This document shows positions 11,960 to 21,983 of a stretch of DNA of 64,000 bases, piece by piece. The notes beneath the pieces were generated by a model. The model searched no databases. It was not told the DNA's origin and worked only from the letters and a program-made list of their open reading frames with translations. Source of the DNA: Orbilia blumenaviensis. Taxonomy: Eukaryota; Ascomycota; Orbiliomycetes; Orbiliales; Orbiliaceae. Each line of letters opens with the position of its first letter. Position 1 is the stretch's first letter. The translations under genes and the position numbers were made by a program. The stretch spans positions 1,674,001 through 1,738,000 of the forward strand of contig JAVHNS010000001.1 of the NCBI GenBank assembly GCA_036872755.1, given 5' to 3'.

Positions 11960-14569
11960 GTTCCTGCTATAGGTTGCTATCTTGTCTACCAAGGAGTAGC
12001 CTGTGGCTAGCTGCGGTCTGAAGATCGAAGCCGTTTGTAGGATAGAATTCAAATCAATTGAAGGAACTTTGAAAGTCAGAGTACTAAAGTGCGTGTATAC
12101 GCCTGTGTATGGAAAGAATCCGATTTTTATGGAAAGCGACACTAAACTCGACTATCTAATGTATAATAAACTGAATAGCAGGGCTCTGTAGCCCCTAAGC
12201 CATAAACTGCCCCTTTTATACAACTTATATCACATTATCTCAGATATAACTGTTATAACATTATATTCGTTATCTATCATGGAGAGCAACGAAGCACAAC
12301 GGCTGGAATGCAAACAATTGTGTGTTTGTGCTGTTGTATTTTTACACTGTGGATTCAGTCAGCTTTTGGGACGAACTGCATACAGACGTCAGCCTTTCTT
12401 GCTATAGCGAAACTCGCATATTTAGAAACTTTAAAAAGGTAAAGATATGTTATAAAGTCGTTTTTATTTTATAAGGCGCTGGATATTTCAAGTGCGTTGC
12501 GTGTTTAGACTAACAAGAATTGAAACCGAAGGCGGGATTTGTTGATATGTGTCTGTGATATATAACTGCATTCTACTAAGAGTAAACTCCAGTACCCTCT
12601 AAATCTCTGCTGGACTGGGGTTCGATCCTTGCTTTTTGTGGGATGATAGCAAGGGTACATACTTGAGCAATCAAGCTATAGAGGCGCAGGGGGGGCACTT
12701 ACAATACACCAACCAAACTACCCATGTTTGTATATATGCAAATGCTCGATTGTTCAGGGAGGATTTAGAAAACCGCATATCTGAGCATCTAGCCTGATTT
12801 ATGGCAAATGCGGCCTCTATGCCGTTCTATTATAATATTAGGAAATTACTTCTTATTTAGGACTTTTATATTACCATAGAACCAGCAACGTTAACCAGTC
12901 TAAAAACATGCGTATCATATTACGATTTGCTCTGCCGACGTGTCTCTGATAATTTCTTTGAATAAGACTTGGTTTGCTCTTAGAATACGCCACAGGTTCT
13001 CTACTGATTTCCTAGAAATTAGCCCTCTTATGTGCAAAAAACGGGAGGCAGCATCCGAGAGACTTACCCGTGCGACATGCATGATCCCGATGCGCGCTGA
13101 AATAATTTTGTCGGTCGGATGGAATTTCGTTTGCCAGATGATGACCGCTGCTCAGAACAAATCCAAACCTACAGACGCAGATATTACAAACGATGACTTT
13201 TAGAGAAGAGGTCACTCGGCAGTTATGCCGTCCTGATGTATATACATAGGAAAGAAATCGGGTTGCAACGAAAAAATGCAATTTTTTCATTGTTCTATGC
13301 CGTCTTTAACGCTATAGCTAAGCATTCTAAGAAAGTGGAAATTGTATCAGAATGCACAAAAAGTTTCGTTGCCAATATTGCAATGGGAAAGTGCTCCTTT
13401 CTATAGGGATTTCTTGGTCCCTTCCCTTTGTAGTTCTCACTCCTTTGTATCTCTATCTTCATCTTTTGATATACTTTGCAGCAGAGCTAGAGCGCTTCCT
13501 AAATTCAGCAATTCATCTTCGCTTGAAATTCCATATTGCTCTCAAAAATCACAACTACTATAACCGGTACAATATTTAAATCCAAAATTACAGCTCCAAT
13601 CTGTTTGATGTAAAATCCAACTATAGGCAGGAGAGACAAGTATTATGGGCATGTTTAGGGAGGAATATCCGGCCGCTATTGTTTGAGCAGCTCATTGGTC
13701 TAGAGAGCATATCTCGAGTTCTTTACACAGTTAGCATTGTTGCTTGGAAGTTGGATCATATCTCTCAGCTACATTCTGTCGCCTCTTCAAGCTACTTAGT
13801 GGTGGGCGAAATCCTAACTACAGCACGAACTCTTGAACGGATTGGCTAGAAACATATGAGAGGCAAACGCTGGATGAAATCTCAATGTTCAATACATTCG
13901 CACTCTGGTCCGCGCCTGTCTAGCGTCTTTTATAATGTACCCAATATTTCCTTTTCTGCTTTTGGCGCCTTCATAGTGACTCCGACTTCGCCCACCTGGT
14001 GAGTTCAGTATCTTGACTTCTTAGGCTAGCCAGAAATCACCGCTTATATTATGAAGTTAGGTGTGGAGGTTAAGCGAGCCGGGCAAAGTCCAGTACCGTG
14101 CTGGTGGGCTACGTATCACTAGAGCTATAAAGCTTAACAAATACTTAATCTATTTTATAAATAGCAAAAAGGCTGTCAAATTATATGGCTCAACCCTATA
14201 GTACGCCACGGAAACCTATAACTAATTATAAAATCCCTGAAAAAATATATCTGTATTAATTTACTGATACTCAGAATTACGCAGCCCCGTTCTGGATGAT
14301 CACCCAGATAATTACGCCAATTATATCATAAACGGCGATTTGGGGTCCGGGTCGCGATCGACTACACCAGCCCGCGCTGTAGCTGCATGGAATAAAACAC
14401 GCATGCACAACCGAGCCGCCATACAAGGCTATTCATTTTTCTAGATTCCGACTTTATAAGCCTAAGTCCTTCTCTCCTTCTACTTAATCCCCTATTTCGG
14501 GTAACCAAACTACAAAGAATCGAAAGCGGAAAAAAAGAAAAGTTATACCATCACTATTATACTTTAGCA
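11960..14569. other. Gene-poor AT-rich block
   Basis: About 2.6 kb without a supportable gene. The part from 12.2 to 14.4 kb is AT-rich with many TA steps and stops in every frame; the open frames at 12940-13203 and 13342-13579 resemble nothing I know and lack codon-like bias. This may be old repeat DNA eroded by C-to-T mutation. The last 100 bases form the leader of the gene starting at 14570. Confidence 0.45.
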
Positions 14570-15019
14570 ATGGCTTCGAAAGCTTTAGATGACGCTGTTG
14601 TCATCGACGTTGCTACCAAAACCGCATCGTCCGATTTCGAACCAATTCTCCTTTTCTTCTATGAGAACCTCGGGACCCCGTCAGTCTTGCAGCGTATCCT
14701 AAGGCTACCCGAAGAACCTACCCTCGACCCTGTTCAAATATACGGGTACAAAGTCAAACTCTGGGGCCCATATCCAGCCCTCGCCAAAAACGATTCATCA
14801 GATGGGGGGTTACCTCCCGTACTCGGAGGCTGCGCCTACGAAGTCACTGAAAAGAGCCAGCTTGAACGTTTGAAAACATTTAAGGGCAAAAATTTTGCTC
14901 TAGAAAAAGTTAAAATCCATGATATCTCACCAGAAACTGGAAAACCACGGGAGAGGGAGGGTGCCACATTTGTTTGGAGCGGCCTTCCGGGCCTTCTCAA
15001 AGACGGCAGCTTAAAATAG
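14570..15019 (+). CDS. AIG2-like / gamma-glutamylcyclotransferase-fold protein
   Basis: Single-exon gene of 149 aa. The core ILLFFYENLGTPSVLQRIL followed by VQIYGYKVKLWGPYPAL and GGCAYEVTEKSQLERL follows the AIG2/GGACT-like layout: first beta strand and loop, helix, 'gyr...' strand, then a strand and helix leading to the catalytic region. Members of this fold act on gamma-glutamyl or similar amide substrates. Two active-site signatures look altered. The usual YGTL-type substrate-binding loop reads YENL (about residues 31-34), and the usual YEG segment with the catalytic glutamate reads FKG (about 103-105). It may therefore be a non-enzymatic relative, which is inference from a by-eye alignment. 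It lies 0.7 kb upstream of, and in the same direction as, the F-box-type gene. Confidence 0.75.
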   Translation: MASKALDDAVVIDVATKTASSDFEPILLFFYENLGTPSVLQRILRLPEEPTLDPVQIYGYKVKLWGPYPALAKNDSSDGGLPPVLGGCAYEVTEKSQLERLKTFKGKNFALEKVKIHDISPETGKPREREGATFVWSGLPGLLKDGSLK

Positions 15020-15707
15020 TTCTCCCATCTACAAACTAAACCTATACATTGAATATTACCACCAACTTGGTCATTTTATCTCTCAAACGAGGAAACGGAT
15101 TTTTGTTTCATTTGTGCACGGATAGCCTTTCATATCCTCCCTGTTTTCTAGATATCAAACTACCCTGTTCGTCTACCTCAACACACAACCCCTCTGTTGC
15201 ATTTTTGACCCCGCGATAGGATGGTGCATGAGAGTCAAGAAAAGAGCCGGCAGAAAACCAATCCCAAACGGAAAAGAAACAATTCTTTTACGAAAAAAAA
15301 AGAGGCAACCGCGTGAAGTGCGTGTTTCCAGCTCGTCCTTTAGGATTTGCCGTTTTGGCCGGGAGTTAATCGCGGGGTGCTTCACATCCCGTCCGAGCAC
15401 ACAAGCTGTCATGACATGTCAGATAACTCTTTCCAGGTCCCTTACGCAATCCCTGTCCAGGCACCCGATTTGCACTCGTACTTCAATCTTGATACCAATG
15501 AAAGCTCAGAATATAAAATGACTTCTAAATAAAAAGTCTTAACTTGTGCCGCTTTTAAGGATCGTGCTTCTCCCAAAGAGAAAGACAAGAGTCGTACTAA
15601 AAGGTTTTAGTATAAAGTAAGCCCGTCCAGCTCCGTAAATGATCGTGGTAACACGGCCAGTCCCATCTTCTATTCTCAACACAAATCAGCTCTAAATCTC
15701 CAACACG
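15020..15707. other. Intergenic region
   Basis: 3' end of the AIG2-like gene and promoter of the following gene. Open frames at 15228-15532 overlap in several frames and show no family resemblance. Confidence 0.4.
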
Positions 15708-17811
15708 ATGGACCCCTCAGCCCTCGAGATACATATTGCCCTATCCCTGTTGCCATATCTTGACACGACTGATGTCTGTAGAATCAGAGGCGTAAACAAA
15801 GTAAGTAGTACTAGAGGATTGATCGAACTTATTCCATGAACAATTTGGCTAATATACTACGATAATCGTCAGCATTGGAACGAACTGTTCTCCTCTCCCG
15901 ACCTCCTCCGGGCCGCGATCCGTATTTACGGCTCTGCCTCTCGAGAATATCAGATAATAACTCGCCTCGAGAAAGATCTAGAATTTGACACTAAAGATGC
16001 TTTAACTCCCAAACTAACCCCAGAGTACTACCGTGCTCTATTCCGAAACTTCAGCATCAGAACCCAGCATCTTAGACGTGGCACCCCAGTCCAAGAAATC
16101 CGTCTGAATCTTCGCAAAAATTCATCAAATAACTTTGTATACGCAATTGCCGATGATGTACTTGTCTACGTCAGCCCCGTGGCCGGAGGGCTTGAAGTGA
16201 TATTTTGGAATCATGACGTAGGCGAGTATTCGAACATGAGACTTGAACTGGGTACCAACAACATGGGAACACAACCGTCTGGGTATTCGGTTAGAAGATT
16301 GAGAGTCTTCGAAGATATACTGGTGATCGAGCATACCAAAGAAGGAAAGCTAGAGAATGTTACAGGGTCGTTCTATACCAGTGTCGTCCAGATATTTCGA
16401 TTGATATCCCCGTTCGCAAAGGTGGAAGGGCAAGATGGAGCGAAACGTAAGGCGTCTTATGAACAACTCTCATTGTTCGAAACCTTTAAGTACAGACACG
16501 TAAACTATACGGTATGTGAAAAATCTTATCACCTACTAGACATATTTACACCAAACTATAGAATTTTTATGTTAATGCAAAATAATAAATATATAGGAGG
16601 GTATCGTCAGCGACCACTCAAGGACCCACTATGCTGCTCTCAGCAACCGCAGCAACTCTCTCCGAGTCGGCCTCTTCGTTTGGGACATCTTCACTGGTAA
16701 AATGGTTTTCCGCTACGAACAAGAGGCCCTGGGAACACGCGGTTTCTCTGCCTCACCTTTAGTCCCAGCCGACAAAGTCATAATGGTCGACTCATCCCAT
16801 GTCCTCCTCATAAAACCCGACTTAAGAAACGGCGTTAAATGGCGAAAGGACCTAGACGAAGCCACGGGATTTAAAGTCTACATAAAAACGCTCCCAATCA
16901 CCGTTGGCACCGTATCAGAAGATGATGACGGTATCATCTCCGCATCCGAAGACGACATCATCCACTCAACTATTACCCGCGACAAAGACGATGAAATGCT
17001 CCAAAGCTACCACGACTATATCCAATTCCGAGTCGTGAGGCAACGTGCCCCAAAGCTCCATCATCATGATAACCCAAAAGTCAGTATCTATCTAAATCTG
17101 TGGGGCCGAACTCGAATCTCCAAACTCGGAAAAGTGAGTCTCTCACGAGACGAAGAAGAGTGGTCTCGTCGTCCTGTGGAGCGTAACGAAATCCATCAAT
17201 ATGAACTCATCACCTCGCCACCGCCTCATCCCGAACAAACTGGATTGTCACTCCCACCTCCTGGAGAACTCCCAATACATGCCATATATACCGCCATAAA
17301 CGACAAGCTGCCGGCACAAGGGTTTCCAGACCCAGATCCAAGCATTCCAAAACCTTCAATGGCAGATATCCCCACCGACTCCGACTCCGCCTTCTTCTTG
17401 AATTCAAATGGAACAGATGCTTTAAGCTTCGATATGGTCTGGTCCGGCAATAGCACCGAGTGTCTAGGCACGAGACTCATGACTTTCTATTTCGGCATCA
17501 GGAGTTTCCAACTAACCGAAACCTCAAGCGCAGTGTTAAAGAGGGGCAGAGGTGAACCGTTGCGGTATCACCTTGATTACTCTTCGTATTTAAAGGTACC
17601 AGGAGAACCGAGCAAGCTAAGAGAAATACCATCAGTACAAAGAAACGTCCTGGCCCAAGCAATGTCTCATCGTGGGACGATGGTGCCGATGGACGTCCAT
17701 GGGGATGAAAGAATGTCAATTTATACTGAACCAAGGCAGGAGAATGCTATCGCAGATTTGGTGATGTGTGTTTGGGGGTCCGACGAGCTGAAGCTTGTGG
17801 AATCGGAATAA
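15708..17811 (+). CDS. F-box-type protein, fungus-specific
   Basis: Exons 15708-15800, 15873-16511 and 16597-17811, all in phase; 648 aa. The N-terminus (IHIALSLLPYLDTTDVCRIRGVNKHWNELFSSPDLLRAA) has the pattern of an F-box: hydrophobic positions, LDTTDVCRIRGVNKHWNEL, then a short 'spdL' stretch split by the first intron. F-box proteins link targets to the Skp1-cullin ubiquitin ligase. The remainder, with repeated 'VFEDILVI', 'RVGLFVWDIFTGK' and 'VIMVDSSHVLLI' elements, resembles the beta-propeller-like C-terminal region common in fungal F-box proteins of unknown target. The acidic segment near residues 315-340 is probably disordered. The third exon's acceptor could alternatively lie 3 nt further (16600). 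The F-box call is by pattern; the target is unknown. Confidence 0.78.
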
Positions 17812-18533
17812 GTGGTTTGATTTGTTTGAACATACTATATTATCCAGGCATCAAACACGATGATTTAGAAGTCAGCCATATGTATATTTAGTATACTATA
17901 CACCCAGACTAACCCCAATGAAAGTCTTACGCAATCAAGGTGGACTAACTTCCTGACGTATTATCATTAATAAATCGAAAAGATTAGAACATATAAATGG
18001 CTATAGAGTTAAAATCTCCATTTGAATTTCAGTGTAGTAAGTATCTTTAATTTGATGCCTACATGCAGCAAAGCCAAAGCTTTTAATATACCTGCTGGGC
18101 TTAGCAGGTAGAAGGATAGGGGGTAGATGAAAGCGAGAGGCTGATACAAATATATCCAATCGCTAGGGAAGGGGCATAAGAAAGGTTGGTCAAATTATGA
18201 GTGTTCGAAAATATAGATTAGAAGAAATAAAATTTGTTGAGAAAAAAGAGACATGTCAATAACAACGGGAAAAAGACAGACCCCCACAGAACTCCCAAAT
18301 TCATATATAAAAAAACATGATATGGTTTCAGAGGAGGGAATGCCAGAAACGTTAGTCCCGAAAAGTGGTATATAGAAAAATAACCAAGATAGTACCCAAA
18401 ATAACGCCGGAAGATGTTAGTCAATATGCTAGAAGTCAATAGAAATGTCAGGCTAATAAAAACGTTAGGATAGGAAGGAAATTCAAAAAATAGCGATATG
18501 TTTTTGGATATAGCTTTTTTCCCAACTAAAGGA
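17812..18533. other. Intergenic region between convergent genes
   Basis: Contains the 3' UTRs of the F-box-type gene (+) and of frq (-). AT-rich, with no supportable gene. In Neurospora an antisense frq transcript (qrf) starts downstream of frq; a comparable promoter would lie here, but no specific element can be identified. Confidence 0.4.
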
Positions 18534-21500
18534 TCAAAGGGAGCCAATATCCATGTCGTCCAAAGATTTCAGAATATGGGTATCTCGAGTAGAACCAGCC
18601 AAACTTCCGTCTTCGCTTCCTGCGGTGGCCACAACGCTCAGCGGCGCGAGTGGGTTACCATCTATGATAAGTCCTTCTTCTGCGTCCAAGTCCATTGGAG
18701 AGTGGTCGCCAAGGTCCGGGCTATGGAATGATGGAATACCCTCACCAGAAGAACGGGAGTCGGATTCGATATTGTATGCGAAGGATAAGTGTGATTCATA
18801 AGATCGAGGCTCGTCGGAATTTGAAGCGAAAGGGTCAGAAGAATCCTCACTGAGGGAAAATGCAAAAACGGGGTCGGGAAGTTTTGAGGGTTGTAAGCGG
18901 ATGTGAGTCGTATTGGTGATTTCACTCTCGAACCCAATGGCAGAACTGGAAGTTTCATCTTCCTCAAGAAAGTGGCTAAGGGTTTCTGGGGGTATAGAGT
19001 GGTGAATGATCCCCGTCTTCCTGAGTCGGGATTTTCGAACACGGACTGGTTTTTGTGCCGTCTTGACATACATGACAAAATTATCTTCAGATCGTACACC
19101 ACCTATCCCAGAAATCTCAAACGGGCGAGGGGATGGCATGGCAGTTGGGAGAGAGTCGCTGGTCGGTGACACAATTGACGTAAGCTCGGGCAAACTCCCT
19201 TCAGAGTCGCCTGACACACTCATTTCCATGTCCTGCGATGACCAGTCAAATTTTGAAAGGGACCGCCGACCCAGAGACTCTTCATCATCATCCCCTTCGC
19301 CAGGTGCGGAAGGCCCGACAGGCTCTTCGACAAACCTGTTATAGTTCTTGCTATCCCCATTCCGCATAAAAACATGCCCCCCTTCCCGAAAGACAACTTG
19401 AGCGCTGAGGTCTGTGCAGAAAGGCGCGCCTCCAAAGTATATTATAGCCCCATCAACGGGCGCTACCTTGACCATATCGCCAATACCAACATTTGAACCA
19501 GACTCGAGGATTGGAGCTGGTCCACCTGAATTAGTATCGGTTTCAGAGCTGCTATCAGAGCCATCTTGTTCCGAAGTGTCTGTCGAATGGCTTTTTTGAG
19601 TGCTCAGGCTATGGAACACTAATGGCCGATAACGGAAAGCATCCGTGGTATAGGCACTAGGCGTAGGGACCGGCGAGGAGATTCGAGATAGTCGGGACTT
19701 TGTATCTTTTGCTGATATAGCTTTGATATTGGGCTTCTCCTCGGAGGGCAGATTTGTTCTGGATTTCGATCCTGAAGGGCCTTCGCCTGGCGACGATTCC
19801 CCATTACTAGAGTCGCCCATCCCGCTGCTCGAATCGCCCTCACTACTTAGCCTTGTACCAGTTAAGCCACCTTTCCACCTAACCTTATTTCCGTCTGGAC
19901 TCAACTCAAGTTTGTCGCTCATCGCCCGGATTGACTTCTTGATAAATGAAAGAGAAACGTTAAGGGTATGCACCTGTGCCATGTTATTAATTAAGTTGAG
20001 GTAAACCCATCCGGTGATATCTCCGGCGGATGTGGGTTTGTGGTGTTTGTGGGAAGAAGAATACGACATCTGTTCAAGATACTCGACGTTCTCGGCCGCA
20101 ACTTGAGCCCGGTTCGGATCCAGATCCATAGGCCGAGTGGGCCTCTGATGAGATGCATCGAAATTCGACTTTTGATCTTGGTACTTCTCCTTTATTAAAT
20201 CGTCGTCCTGCTGATGCGACATCATGGCAGCCTCTCTTCGATCATCCTCGTCACCAGATTCCGCTAGCATTTCGTCTACTGCGGTATCATGTTTCTCCGT
20301 CGCTGCAGTGACGGCCAATTGCTGTTGAAACTGCGACTTCCCGAGCTCTGATTGCAAAGCGTCACTTCCTGTGAAAAGTTGTTCTAGCCGTTTGACCACC
20401 ATCTTCATCCTAGCTCTTTCATTCGCGAATTGTACCGGCCGAGGATCTATACTCAATGATGAAGTCGATGCCCCCTTTGGCTTAGCTTTTGGCGGCCCGA
20501 CATTCGAGGCGGTCGCCTTAGCTACATCCGCAGAGGCCCCATCCAAACTGGTCATCCGGGTCTCTGTGGCGTACGCCGAGTCAGTGTTTTGTAAAAGGGA
20601 CGAGGAAGACGGATTTGTCGAAGAGGTCGCATTGGCATTGGATATCGCATCGGACCGTTTGGTTTCATAGACTCCGCCATTGCCGTCCAATCCAGCCGCG
20701 AACTTTTGCAGCAGCTCCTGCAATTCTTGTTTACGGGATCTAGAAAGTCACGATATAGACCAAAACAACACGATCAGTCTTAGTTCAGACCTAAACTTCG
20801 GGGTAACAATATCACAACATCTGTTCCTTTTTTTTTTTTTTTCCGGAACGCGAACGGCACAGCACGACTTACGGAGGAAGCCCATAACACCGAACCTCAA
20901 ATAGCTTTTCTTCATTGAGTTCATTGCAATGCAGCCTCTCCATTTTACGTAACTTCTTTTTCAGCTTTTTATCTGTGGCAAAAATATGCAACGTGTGTTA
21001 GCCTGAGAATCGAAAAAAAACCAGTTCATCATCACATGGCCCCTGTAACCGTTTGTCCCCGCTTCCCACCCGCCAATTTCCAAATCCGATATCACATCCC
21101 GCCAAGCATCGCTCGAGCTTGCACACACACGAGGGCGAGGATTCCACAAATTTTGGATGGAAATGGAGTCAGGCCACCACTTACTCTTGATCGTGAGGTC
21201 GTCAATGACGCTCCGATACACATCGCTCTCATCTTCAGAGTCCTGGGTCGGGAGCATAGGCGGATAGCTTGGATTTAGGAATTGTATAGGTCGATTTGCG
21301 AGAGGGATTTCGCCTCCAGCCGCTATTCTCACGTTTGGGTTGAGTTGATGCCGCTGCTTTCTCCGCTGCTTTTCTGAGGGCAAGTAGTAGGGTGAATCGC
21401 CTAGGTTGATAATAGAAGTTAGCACAGGCTGAAAGCAGAGGGCTCCCCGCCGTATTATATATCCAGACACACTCTTCGTCCTTTTTCCTTAGTATGTGTG

Positions 21501-21983
21501 TAGGTCTGTGTGTATGTACCTACCATCAGCTACGGTTGGTTTGTTAAAATCGCCCACGTTGGTATTTAGATTCTTGAACCAGTCTTCTGGAACACTTCGA
21601 TCATTGCTTCCGTTGGAAACAACTGCAGATTCTCGATCAACCTCGTACATCAACTGCTGTGGCGGCTCTTGTCTATCTTCCTGGTCGCGTGATTCCTGAA
21701 GCTGTCTAGCCGCCGCTGCCACCGCTGCTGCATGTTTCTTGTACCGTGACGATGATGAAGGACTTTTGTGGCTAGTCGGGTCTCCGTGCAGCAACGTCGG
21801 CGGGATGGCGAACGCCTTATTTGGCTCTGCTGCACTTGCTGAGGAGATCCCATGGCGAAGGGATACCGATGTCTCTGGAGAAGCTCTCCTAGGGTGTCGT
21901 CCTTTCTGAGAATTTGCGGGTGATGACTTCGGACTTTTATTACCGACCGACATAAGATTGTCTTTGGCGTTGACCTTCGACAT
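18534..21983 (-). CDS. frq: Frequency clock protein (FRQ)
   Basis: Negative element of the fungal circadian oscillator. With FRH and casein kinase 1 it inhibits the White Collar complex, its own activator. Exons: 21524-21983, 21185-21400, 20873-20972, 18534-20739, in phase, giving 993 aa; Neurospora FRQ is 989 aa. Recognised blocks in order: YRSVIDDLTIKNKKLKKKL, the dimerising coiled coil spanning the exon 2/3 junction (about residues 210-245); EEKLFEVRCYGLPPSRKQEL; VVKRLEQLFTG (about 372, in the CK1-interaction region); RPTRPMDLDPNRAQVAAEN; GWVYLNLINNMAQVHTLNVS; DGAIIYFGGAPFCTDLS; and EDNFVMYV. Long serine/acidic stretches between them are typical phosphorylation and PEST-like regions. The start is the ATG of MSKVNAKDN at 21983, with NSQKGRHPRRASPE resembling the RRASP segment near the Neurospora N-terminus. 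All introns are in the 5' third. Confidence 0.93.

Noticed and set aside
11960..12142. N-terminal extension of the orphan gene (frame from 12142)
   Set aside because: The frame begins with GTG, not ATG, and a stop lies in frame just upstream; the first ATG in frame is at 11959.
12605..12650. GGGGTTCGATCC, possible tRNA box B
   Set aside because: The surrounding sequence does not fold into a cloverleaf by eye.
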